Made by a program: the position numbers and the translations under genes. From Nocardioides palaemonis (GTDB lineage Bacteria > Actinomycetota > Actinomycetes > Propionibacteriales > Nocardioidaceae), in contig NZ_JAGVQR010000001.1 in assembly GCF_018275325.1 (NCBI RefSeq), positions 62,001 through 126,000 on the forward strand: a DNA stretch of 64,000 nucleotides, in the 5' to 3' direction. Shown here piece after piece: positions 25,965 through 33,657 of the stretch (position 1 is its first letter; each line of letters begins with the position of its first letter). The notes under the pieces are model-generated. The model was not told the DNA's origin and searched no databases. It was given only the letters and a program-made list of their open reading frames with translations.

Positions 25965-27596
25965 GTGCCGGACTTCGAGATCGAGGGCAACCCCGGCAAC
26001 ATCCGGGCCAAGGCCGTGCTGATGGAGCAGAAGGGCACGCTCTTCTGGGACACCGGCGACGCGCTGTCGAAGATCGACGTGTCGGGCTGGACCGGCCGGG
26101 CGGCCGACGAGTTCCGCGAGGCCCACGACCTCGAGCCCGACCGCTGGACCAAGGCCGGCAACGGCTTCCAGAAGGCCGCCGCCGGCCTGACGACCTACGC
26201 CGGACAGCTCGAGGACGCGCAGCGCCGCGCCGGCGAGGCGAAGGCGGAGTACGAGCGGGGGCAGCGCGAGTCGGAGAGCGCCCGCACGCAGTACGACTCC
26301 TACATGGGCCGGATGCGCAGCTACTGGGCGAGCGGTGGCACCGACCAGGCCGAGCCGTTCGTCGACTGGGGGGACCCGATCCAGCAGGAGGCGCTGCGGA
26401 CGATGCAGGCCGTCCGCTCCGACCTCGACCACGCCGCGCACACCTGCGCCGGCCAGGTGAAGGCCGGCTGCGCGGACGCACCCGAGGAGCCCAACTGGCT
26501 CGAGTCGGGCCTGAAGTTCGTCGGCGGCATTTTCGAGGGGGCCGGCGAGGCGATCTGGGACCTGCTCACGATGGTGCCGTTCAGCCCGGTCAACCTCGTG
26601 ATCGACGGCTACAAGCTGGCCTCGGGCGACCTCACGCCCGAGGAGCTGATGAAGAAGTACGAGCTCTCCGCCGAGAGCGCGTGGAACATGGCCCAGGGCA
26701 TCTACACCGGCCTCACCACCGACCCGGTCGGCTTCGGCAAGGAGCTCGGCAAGAGCCTGCTGGACTGGGACACCTGGGCCGACGACCCGGCTCGCGCGAT
26801 CGGCCACCTCGTGCCCGACGCGATCGCGGCGGCCGCCACCGCCGGCACCGGCGCGCTGGCCACCCGGGGCGTCAAGGGCGGGGCGGACATCCTCGACGGG
26901 TTGTCCGACCTGTCGCGGCTGGACAACCTCTCGGACCTCAACCGGCTCGACGACCTGTCCGACCTCAACAGGCTCGACAACCTGAGCGACCTGAACCGGC
27001 TCGACGACCTCGCCGACCTCCGCAAGTACGACGACGTCACCCCCGCCCCGCAGGGTGTCGGTCGCACCCTCGACGACCCCGGCCTCGAGCCGTGGCTCGA
27101 CGAGGTGACCAGCCAGCACCCCGAGCTCGACCGCGAGGGCGTCCGGGGGATCTGGGACTACACCACCAACGACGGCTACGACGTCATGAACGGCAACATG
27201 CGCCAGATCGGGCCCAACGAGCTGAGCGTGCAGCAGCGGATCGACGCGACCAACCGCGGACTCGACCAGCTGCCGAACTACGAGGGCACCACCTTCCGCG
27301 GGACCAACCTGCCGCAGGACGTGGTCGACCACATCAACAACGGAGGCAACTACTCCGACCGTGCCTTCAGCAGCAGCTCGACGAACCCCAACGTTGCCGA
27401 GACCTTCTTCAACCCCCACGGGGAGAATCCGACCCGGATGACGATCGAGGGCCACTCGGGCAGCAACGTCGGCCCCTTCTCCGCAGCGAGGTCGGAGGCT
27501 GAGATCCTGTTCCGTGGCGGCACCGAGTTCGAGGTGCTCAGCAACACGGTGGGCCCTGACGGGGTCCGCAACCTGGTCCTGAGGGAGGTCCCGTGA
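25965..27596 (+). CDS. Type VII-like polymorphic toxin with C-terminal ADP-ribosyltransferase domain
   Basis: The 543-residue protein has a WXG-like helical N-terminus (SGWTGRAADEFREAHD near 45-60, long helices to about 125) typical of actinobacterial secreted-toxin leaders. A middle region includes a short hydrophobic stretch near 285-305. Residues 311-355 repeat the motif SDLNRLDDL/SDLNRLDNL. From about 365 on there is a mono-ADP-ribosyltransferase domain with R445 in TFRGTN, the S-rich strand FSSSST (468-473) and the E511-x-E513 catalytic turn, the R-S-E-x-E arrangement of arginine-specific enzymes. It should transfer ADP-ribose from NAD to a target protein in a rival cell. Its stop overlaps the next gene. 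Confidence 0.86.
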   Translation: MPDFEIEGNPGNIRAKAVLMEQKGTLFWDTGDALSKIDVSGWTGRAADEFREAHDLEPDRWTKAGNGFQKAAAGLTTYAGQLEDAQRRAGEAKAEYERGQRESESARTQYDSYMGRMRSYWASGGTDQAEPFVDWGDPIQQEALRTMQAVRSDLDHAAHTCAGQVKAGCADAPEEPNWLESGLKFVGGIFEGAGEAIWDLLTMVPFSPVNLVIDGYKLASGDLTPEELMKKYELSAESAWNMAQGIYTGLTTDPVGFGKELGKSLLDWDTWADDPARAIGHLVPDAIAAAATAGTGALATRGVKGGADILDGLSDLSRLDNLSDLNRLDDLSDLNRLDNLSDLNRLDDLADLRKYDDVTPAPQGVGRTLDDPGLEPWLDEVTSQHPELDREGVRGIWDYTTNDGYDVMNGNMRQIGPNELSVQQRIDATNRGLDQLPNYEGTTFRGTNLPQDVVDHINNGGNYSDRAFSSSSTNPNVAETFFNPHGENPTRMTIEGHSGSNVGPFSAARSEAEILFRGGTEFEVLSNTVGPDGVRNLVLREVP

Positions 27597-28045
27597 GCGG
27601 TCGTGACGACCTCGACGACATGACTCCGGAGGAGATCGCCCAGTGGGCAGCCCGCACCTGGGCAGCGGCCAAGGAGGCCCACAAGGACGACCCGCTCCCC
27701 GAGGTCAGCGAGGTCAAGAAGAACGACTACCCGCACTGGAACGTCGTCGCGTACATGTTCCACACCCGCGCCGGTGAGCGCGTGCTGGTGGAGCGCGGCG
27801 ACGACGCGCAGGTCGAGGGGGTCCTCGGCGGCGTACGACCCGGCCGCGGGCAGGACGAGCTGCAGGTCGACCTCGACGGCGAGACCTGGTCGTGCGCCCG
27901 CTCGGACGGCAAGGACTGGTCGCCCGACCGTCGCGGACGGACCAGGGTGGAGACCTTGAAGGTGCCGGTCCTCGCGCGACGCGCTGACGCCGGGGGTCGG
28001 GCCGAGCACTGGACGCTGCAGACCAACATGGAGGGACAGCCGTGA
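27593..28045 (+). CDS. Unknown protein, immunity candidate
   Basis: I do not recognise this 150-residue protein. It opens with an acidic helix (DDMTPEEIAQWAARTWAAA). It continues with alternating strands around HWNVVAYMFHTRAGERVLVERGDD and ends in a basic strand segment, with no signal peptide, so it is cytoplasmic. It lies directly after the toxin gene with a four-base overlap (GTGA), the normal position of a specific immunity gene in polymorphic toxin loci. Its acidic first half would fit binding to a basic toxin surface. The alternative is a scaffold or accessory factor for the second ADP-ribosyltransferase-like gene that follows. Confidence 0.62.
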   Translation: MSGRDDLDDMTPEEIAQWAARTWAAAKEAHKDDPLPEVSEVKKNDYPHWNVVAYMFHTRAGERVLVERGDDAQVEGVLGGVRPGRGQDELQVDLDGETWSCARSDGKDWSPDRRGRTRVETLKVPVLARRADAGGRAEHWTLQTNMEGQP

Positions 28046-28527
28046 CCCAGACGCCCGACCTCGCGGCCATGCTCGCCACGCTCGAGCAGCTGCCTCCGCA
28101 CGAGGGCATCGTCTTCCGGGGGTGCGAGGCGCGCAGCCACGAGCGGTGGGCGGGGCGGGCACACGTCACCGAGTCGCTGCTGCCGACGTCGCGCGACCCG
28201 CGCGTCGCGACGGAGAACTTCACCACCGACGCCGTCTACGCCATCCTCAGCCGGACCGGGCGCGGCATCGAGCAGTTCTCGGCCGCTCGCCACGAGCACG
28301 AGGTCGTCTTCCTCCCGGGCACGATCCTCACGCTGGTCACGCGGGTCAGGGTCAAGGACCTCGGCGTGACGATCGTCGAGGAGTTCGTCCCCGCTCCGGA
28401 GGTCGAGCCGCCGGCGACCGACCTGGCCGTCGTGCAGGAGGAGATCGGGCGCGCGATCCTCGAGGCCGAGCTGCGCGAGCCCGCGCCCCCGTCGATCCCG
28501 GGCAAGTTCGCAGGCGACATCGCGTGA
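28042..28527 (+). CDS. Small stand-alone ADP-ribosyltransferase-like protein
   Basis: The 161-residue protein has a complete but compact mono-ADP-ribosyltransferase-like pattern: R26 in IVFRG, S50 in LLPTSRD followed by ATENF, and E85-H-E87 in HEHEVVFLPGT. The sequence after the last glutamate is typical of the family's C-terminal beta strand. It has no WXG leader or signal peptide. It may be an orphan toxin tip left by recombination, an active cytoplasmic enzyme, or a degenerate decoy. It is coupled by overlap to the unknown gene before it and to the ADP-ribosylglycohydrolase after it. The last 40 residues are an acidic helix and a Pro-rich end. Confidence 0.62.
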   Translation: MTQTPDLAAMLATLEQLPPHEGIVFRGCEARSHERWAGRAHVTESLLPTSRDPRVATENFTTDAVYAILSRTGRGIEQFSAARHEHEVVFLPGTILTLVTRVRVKDLGVTIVEEFVPAPEVEPPATDLAVVQEEIGRAILEAELREPAPPSIPGKFAGDIA

Positions 28528-29480
28528 CGTCCGACCTGGACGACCGGGTCGCGGGCACCCTGCTCGCGGCGGCGTGCGGCGACGCGCTCGGCGTGCCCTA
28601 CGAGTTCGGCTCGGCTCCGCTGGCGCCGGACGAGGCGCCGCGGATGATCGGGGGCGGGCTCGGGCCCTACGCCCCCGGCGAGTGGAGCGACGACACCCAG
28701 ATGTCCGTCGTGGTCGCTCAGGTGGCGGCCGACCGCGGGCTCGGTGACGACGTCGCGCTCGACGCCGTCGTCGAGGGCTGGCTCGGCTGGCTCGCCGGCG
28801 GCGCGACCGACGTCGGCACCCAGACCCGCTCGGTGCTCGGCGCGGTCGCCGCGGGCGCCCGGACCGCGCCGGCGCGCGAGGCCCGGCAGGCGGCGGCCGC
28901 CCTGCACGCCCGGACCGGGCACACGGCCGGCAACGGGTCGCTGATGCGTACGGCGCCGGTCGCCCTCGCGTTCCTCGACGACCCCACCGCGCTCGCGGAG
29001 CGGGCCCGGGCGATCTCCGACCTCACCCACGCCGACCCGCTCGCGGGCGACGCCTGCGCGCTGTGGTGCGAGGCGATCCGGATCGCGGTGGGCGAGGGGA
29101 CCGTGCCCGACCTCGGCGACCTGGTCGGCGGGTTGCCGGCCGAGCGACGGGCGGACTGGTCCGGCTGGGTGGCGGAGGCCGAGCGGCACGAGCCGGCCCG
29201 CTTCTCGCCCAACGGCTTCGTCGTCACCGCCCTCCAGGCTGCCTGGTCCGCGGTCCGGCATCCCGGGCCCGACGACTCGCCGACGGTCGGGTCCCTGGTC
29301 GCAGCGGTCCACGCGGGCAACGACACCGACACGGTCGCGGCGATCGCAGGAGCGCTCCTCGGCGCCGCCCACGGGGCGTCGTCGCTGCCCGACGAGTGGC
29401 TCGCGGCCGCCCACGGCTGGCCCGGCCTGCGCGCCGACGACCTGCGCGGGCTCGCGCTGCACGTCGCCCGCGACGCGTGA
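28524..29480 (+). CDS. ADP-ribosylglycohydrolase (DraG/ARH family), probable immunity enzyme
   Basis: The 318-residue protein belongs to the ARH/DraG superfamily, all-helical enzymes that remove ADP-ribose from proteins with two divalent metal ions. It shows GTLLAAACGDALG near residue 10, metal ligands S55-D56-D57-T58 (WSDDTQMS), AGNGSLMRTAPV near 135 and the second ligand set GNDTDT with D267 and D269. There is no signal peptide. Its GTG overlaps the ADP-ribosyltransferase-like gene stop. Known precedent: Tri1 of Serratia protects against the Tre1 toxin by the same chemistry. Here it should protect the producer from the toxin's ADP-ribosylation, which is inference. Confidence 0.9.
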   Translation: MTSDLDDRVAGTLLAAACGDALGVPYEFGSAPLAPDEAPRMIGGGLGPYAPGEWSDDTQMSVVVAQVAADRGLGDDVALDAVVEGWLGWLAGGATDVGTQTRSVLGAVAAGARTAPAREARQAAAALHARTGHTAGNGSLMRTAPVALAFLDDPTALAERARAISDLTHADPLAGDACALWCEAIRIAVGEGTVPDLGDLVGGLPAERRADWSGWVAEAERHEPARFSPNGFVVTALQAAWSAVRHPGPDDSPTVGSLVAAVHAGNDTDTVAAIAGALLGAAHGASSLPDEWLAAAHGWPGLRADDLRGLALHVARDA

Positions 29481-29484
29481 CGGG

Positions 29485-32046
29485 TCAGGAGCGGACCGCG
29501 CGTACCTTCCCGGCGCGGGTGAGCTCGACGGTCACCAGCACCCGCTCCTTCCCCGGCTCCCGGGCGCAGTAGGTGAAGGTGCGTCCCAGCCGCTGCCACG
29601 GCTGGCCGACCCGCCGCACCAGCGCCCGGACCCGAAGTCCGGGCTCGGCGGCCCGGCTGAACGCCGCCAGGGAGCGGCGCAGCGCAGGGTTGCGGCACGA
29701 GTCGGGCGCCACGCCCCACGCCCGCTCCCACGTCTGGAGGTACGCCTCCGCGCCGCGCGCGAGGTCGTCGGCCAGCGCCGGGCCGTCTGCGCCGGCGACG
29801 TGCTCGGCGTCCTGCACCCAGTCGGGGTAGAGGCCGTAGTGGGCGACGCCGTCGGTGTTGACGTCGAAGACCCGCTCGCCGCTGCGCTGCCGGTCGACGG
29901 TGACGCCGCCGAGGCCGGTGAACGGGTACGTCACCGGGTCGGGCGCGTCGGCGCCGCGCGGGTCGCCCTGCGCACCGAAGCCGTTCATGTCGGAGCCGAA
30001 GCCGAACCCGAAGTAGAACCGCGGGTCGGCCCAGCCGAGGTGCTGGCGCCACTTGTCGACGAAGCCCGTCGAGTCGCCGGCGTAGGGCGCGACGAAGCCG
30101 CCGAGGCGGCAGATGCGCGGGTACGCATCGGGCGTCGACCACGAGTGGGACGACACGACCCCGAGCGACCGGCCCGCTGCCTGCTGCTGCTCGAGGTAGT
30201 CCAGCGCGGCGGTGCGCCCGGCGACGCTCATGTGGTCGGGGTCGACGAGGATGTGCCGGTCGACCATCGCGGAGAGCAGCCGCTCGCCCATCGGGCTCAG
30301 GCCCAGCTGGTTGCAGTGCGGTCCGGCGGGGTAGAGCGGGCCGGGCTGGATGCCGGTGTCGCCGAAGAGCTTCCAGATCGCGCCGAAGATGGCGTCCTGG
30401 TCGGGCTGCGGCTGCGGGCCGCCCGGCAGGTCGCCGAGATGGGGCGACTGGAGGCGGTCCTCGACGCCGGGCGGGTTGGTCGACGGGCAGGTCCGCATCC
30501 GCAGGAACGAGCCGGTGTTGAGGAAGTTGGCGGCGTTGGTGAGCGTGCCCGTGCTGCCGGCGTCGCCGGCCACGCCGGTGAAGGCGTTGTCGAACTTGTT
30601 GGTCAGCTCCATCTGGCTCACCCCGAGCCGGCGCATCTCGTCGAGCTCGGTGAGCATCTGCTCCTCGGTGCAGGTGGGCCGACCCAGTTGCACGTTGCAG
30701 CCCAGCGGCACGGACGTCTCCATGCCCATCACCACCGCGAGCTTGCCCTCGTTGATGACCTCCCGCGCCTCGAACGGGTCGGTGACGATCCGGTACCACC
30801 CGCGCCCGGGGCCGCCCCACTGGGCGTCGACGTAGTCCTGCATCGCCCGCATGTCCTTCGCCTGGAGGCGCACGGCGTCGCGGTCGTCGCAGGAGTTCTT
30901 CTTCAGCGGGTAGATCTCGCACAGCACGTTGTTCTCGGTGAGCAGGCTGGTGTGGATCCGCAGGCCGGCGCGCCACGAGCGCTCGAGCCACCGGTAGTAG
31001 ACCTGCTGGTGGGTCAGGGAGTGGGGGTTGGGCCAGTACGAGAACGTCGGCCAGCCGACCGGGTCGTGGCCGGTGCCGGGGGTGTTGCCGGACAGCACGT
31101 CCTCGAGCAGCGCGCCCCGGCCGTCGGCGACCTGGTGGTCGGGGCAGTCGACGAGCGCCGCCGGAGCGCCGTACGGGTGGAAGGGCGGGCTGCAGATCAC
31201 CCGGCCGCCGAGGAACTCGTGGGTCTGGCCGTGCACGTGCGGGTCGACGTAGCCCCGGACCTCCTGGAACGGCGTCGCGCCGCCGAAGGGACGGCCGCGG
31301 ACGTCGGTCCCGACCTCGGGGAACGCCGTGCAGCCTGCGGTGCGTCGCAGCGCCAGCGGCTCCGCGGTGCCGGCCGCGAAGCCGGAGGACGAGTGCCGCA
31401 GGCCGCGACCGTCGGCGAGCGTGAAGGTGAAGCGGCCGCGGCCGGCGCCGCGCACGGTCCAGTCGGCGGCGGGGGACGGCCCGGCAGCCCAGGTCGTGGC
31501 GCCGGACCCGGCGGCGGCGAGGAAGGTGCGGTCGGTGGCGTAGAGCAGGTAGCTGCCGAGGCCGGTCGCCTGGAAGGTCACCGGCTGGCCGCCGAGGCGG
31601 TAGCAGCCGCCGGCCATCGCGTACCGGCTCTCGGGGACCCGGCGGCGCGGCTCGCGCAGCGGCACCCGGGTCAGGCGCGGCTCGGCGAGCGTGCGCTGGG
31701 CCGCCACCGCGGCCCGACCGGCGGCCCGCTCGCGGGGCGTGGTCGGGTCGGGTGCCGACGCCTCGGAGGTGCGGCTGATCGCGTTCTTCGTCGCCGGGTC
31801 GTGCACGTGGCCGTGGCCGTCCCCGGACACCACCGCGAGCGCGTCCTGCACGCGTCCGGGATGAGTGTGCGGGCGCGCCTCGGCGGACGCCTCGGTCCGC
31901 TGCCGGACGCCGACGTCGTACGCCGCCGCGAGGCCGCGGGACGTCGGACCGTCCGGCGCGGCGTGCAGCACGCCACCGGTGACCACCGCGGCCGCGGTGG
32001 CGAGGGAGAGCAGGATGCGCTGGGCGGGACGCGGCGTCGGGGTCAC
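29485..32046 (-). CDS. Secreted membrane-dipeptidase-like metal-dependent hydrolase
   Basis: The 853-residue protein has a signal peptide (RILLSLATAAAVVTGGVLHA). A 190-residue region (to about 250) contains a beta-trefoil or carbohydrate-like fold (LLYATDRTFLAAAG, ADGRGLRHSS). A large TIM-barrel-like hydrolase domain follows, with YVDPHVHGQTHEF near 270, DPDHMS (metal-binding) near 600 and VVSSHSWS near 635. The pattern agrees with the M19/renal-dipeptidase-like and coagulation-factor-domain-containing group of Nocardioides and Streptomyces. Substrate and product are unknown. It is the last gene of a minus-strand group with the IclR regulator, 47 bases downstream of it. Confidence 0.7.
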   Translation of the reverse strand: MTPTPRPAQRILLSLATAAAVVTGGVLHAAPDGPTSRGLAAAYDVGVRQRTEASAEARPHTHPGRVQDALAVVSGDGHGHVHDPATKNAISRTSEASAPDPTTPRERAAGRAAVAAQRTLAEPRLTRVPLREPRRRVPESRYAMAGGCYRLGGQPVTFQATGLGSYLLYATDRTFLAAAGSGATTWAAGPSPAADWTVRGAGRGRFTFTLADGRGLRHSSSGFAAGTAEPLALRRTAGCTAFPEVGTDVRGRPFGGATPFQEVRGYVDPHVHGQTHEFLGGRVICSPPFHPYGAPAALVDCPDHQVADGRGALLEDVLSGNTPGTGHDPVGWPTFSYWPNPHSLTHQQVYYRWLERSWRAGLRIHTSLLTENNVLCEIYPLKKNSCDDRDAVRLQAKDMRAMQDYVDAQWGGPGRGWYRIVTDPFEAREVINEGKLAVVMGMETSVPLGCNVQLGRPTCTEEQMLTELDEMRRLGVSQMELTNKFDNAFTGVAGDAGSTGTLTNAANFLNTGSFLRMRTCPSTNPPGVEDRLQSPHLGDLPGGPQPQPDQDAIFGAIWKLFGDTGIQPGPLYPAGPHCNQLGLSPMGERLLSAMVDRHILVDPDHMSVAGRTAALDYLEQQQAAGRSLGVVSSHSWSTPDAYPRICRLGGFVAPYAGDSTGFVDKWRQHLGWADPRFYFGFGFGSDMNGFGAQGDPRGADAPDPVTYPFTGLGGVTVDRQRSGERVFDVNTDGVAHYGLYPDWVQDAEHVAGADGPALADDLARGAEAYLQTWERAWGVAPDSCRNPALRRSLAAFSRAAEPGLRVRALVRRVGQPWQRLGRTFTYCAREPGKERVLVTVELTRAGKVRAVRS

Positions 32047-32092
32047 GGCGGCTCCTTGTCGTCAGGGGTCCAACGACGGCGCCGCGAGCGGG

Positions 32093-32878
32093 CTACGTCG
32101 CGCCGGCCCGGCCGGCTCCTGCCGGCCCGCTGACCCGCCGGGTCAGCAGCGCCGCGGTGGCGGTCACCGCCCGGGCGACAGCGGCGACCTCGGCGGTGCC
32201 GGCGCCCTCGCTCGGGAAGGTGACGGCGACGCCCGCGACCGGGTGCGCGTTGTGGTCGAGCACCGCCGCAGCGACGCTCTGCAGGCCCGGCGTGACCTCG
32301 CCGTCCTCGTCGGCGTGGCCGCGCTGCCGGGTGTCGGCGAGGATCGCGCGCAGTGCGCTGAGGGACGTCGGGCCCTGGCCGTGCCGGTCGACGAAGGCGC
32401 TGCGGTCGGGGTAGAGCGCACGCACCTGGCTCGCGGGGAGCATGGCGAGGATCGCCCGACCGGACGCGGTGAGGTGGGCCGGCAGCCGGACCCCCACGTC
32501 GGTGACGAGCGGGGGCCGGCCGGGCGCGCGCTCCTCGACGACGTAGAGCACGTCGCGCCCGTGCAGCACCGCGAGGTGCGCGCCGTGGCCGGTCCGGTCG
32601 ACGAGCTCGGCCAGCGGGCGGCGGGCGAGCCGGGCGAGCGGCTCCTGCCGGGTGAACCCGCTGCCCACCTCGAACGCCGCCACGCCGAGGCCGTAGCGGT
32701 GCTCCTCGGCGAGGTGGACGACGAATCCCTCGTCGATCATCGTGTTGAGCAGGTGGTAGGCCGTGCTGCGCGGCAGGTCGCACGCCCGCATCACCCGGTC
32801 GAGCGGCACCGGGTCGGCCTGGGTGGCCAGGAAGCGCAGCACGCGCAGGGCGCGGGTGGCTGCGGGGACCTGGCTCAC
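32093..32878 (-). CDS. IclR family transcriptional regulator
   Basis: The 261-residue protein has an N-terminal winged helix (ATRALRVLRFLATQADPVPL with SRTAYHLLNTM) and an effector domain from about residue 75 (LVDRTGHGAHLAVLHGRDVLYVVEE, LTASGRAILAML, GLQSVAAAVLDHNAHPVAGVAVTFP). IclR regulators often control degradation of amino acids or aromatics. The hut operon starts about 780 bases away in the opposite direction, with an intervening membrane protein gene, so this could be the hut regulator. The same operon could alternatively link it with the hydrolase downstream. Start GTG 32878. Confidence 0.88.
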   Translation of the reverse strand: MSQVPAATRALRVLRFLATQADPVPLDRVMRACDLPRSTAYHLLNTMIDEGFVVHLAEEHRYGLGVAAFEVGSGFTRQEPLARLARRPLAELVDRTGHGAHLAVLHGRDVLYVVEERAPGRPPLVTDVGVRLPAHLTASGRAILAMLPASQVRALYPDRSAFVDRHGQGPTSLSALRAILADTRQRGHADEDGEVTPGLQSVAAAVLDHNAHPVAGVAVTFPSEGAGTAEVAAVARAVTATAALLTRRVSGPAGAGRAGAT

Positions 32879-32916
32879 GGGTCAGATCGTGGCACGTCGA
32901 CGGCGCCGCACCGCGT

Positions 32917-33498
32917 TCACTGCCCGGCCGGGGGCTCCTTGCGGGTGAACCAGCCGCCCCCGCCGTCGCTCGGCTCGATCGGCTTGCCCGGCATGTCGTT
33001 GCTGCCCGGGGTGCGGCGGGGGAGCAGCGGCTTCTGCTCCCCGGCCGGCTCCGCCGGCTCAACCGGCCCGGCGGTCTCGGGCGCGTGGTCGGTCTCGGGC
33101 ACGGGGTCGGCCTCCGCGGGTGGGGTGGGCTGCTGGTCGACGGTGCCGGCGACCTGCGGCTCGTAGTCGTCGGCGCGGTGGTCGACCCGCGGGTCGAGGC
33201 GGTCGGCGTCGCGGACGCGCGCCTCGTGCTCGGCCTCGACGCGGCTCGCCTCGAGGCGGGCCTGCTCGGCCTCCGCCTCGGCCCGGTCGGCCACCTCGCG
33301 GGCCTCCTCCGCGCGCTCCTCGGCGACCGCGGCCCGCTCCTGCGCGGGCGCGATCGTGGTCTGGGCGGTGCTGGCGGCGGTGGCGCGCAGCTCGTCGGCG
33401 CGGGCGATGTTGGCCTCCCGGTTGCGCGAGCGGACCACGAGCGCGGCTCCGCCGACGACCACGACGACGATGACGACCAGGATGATGAACAGGGTCAC
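32917..33498 (-). CDS. Membrane-anchored coiled-coil protein
   Basis: The 193-residue product starts with one hydrophobic helix (VTLFIILVVIVVVVVGGAAL) at residues 1-22 and is anchored so that the rest faces the cytoplasm. Residues 35-90 are a long Glu/Arg/Ala-rich coiled coil (AQERAAVAEERAEEAREVADR-like). The C-terminal 100 residues are Pro/Glu-rich and disordered, with a final GGGGWFTRKEPPAGQ end. I do not recognise the family. It lies in front of the IclR gene (38 bases) and divergent from hutH. The GTG start at 33498 is used because the membrane helix begins there; the longer open frame is antisense to hutH. Confidence 0.68.
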   Translation of the reverse strand: MTLFIILVVIVVVVVGGAALVVRSRNREANIARADELRATAASTAQTTIAPAQERAAVAEERAEEAREVADRAEAEAEQARLEASRVEAEHEARVRDADRLDPRVDHRADDYEPQVAGTVDQQPTPPAEADPVPETDHAPETAGPVEPAEPAGEQKPLLPRRTPGSNDMPGKPIEPSDGGGGWFTRKEPPAGQ

Positions 33499-33562
33499 GG
33501 GAGTCCTCACTCCGGGAAACAGGGTCGCCGCCAGTCTCGCAGTCCTAGCGCCGGTGTCCAGC

Positions 33563-33605
33563 GGTTCGCCGGAACCGGTGGGGAAGTCTCGGATGCGAGA
33601 CGTCT
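33563..33605. promoter_or_regulatory. Inverted repeats between the coiled-coil gene and hutH
   Basis: Two dyads lie in the divergent region: GGTTC-GCCG-GAACC at 33563-33576 and GTCTC-GGATGC-GAGAC at 33586-33601, followed by another GTCTC at 33602. They are candidate sites for the nearby IclR regulator acting on hutHU; the assignment is inferred. Confidence 0.45.
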
Positions 33606-33657
33606 CGCGGCGCGCGGCTCTGGCGGCACGGCCGCTCCGCGCGTTTGCATGGATCCC

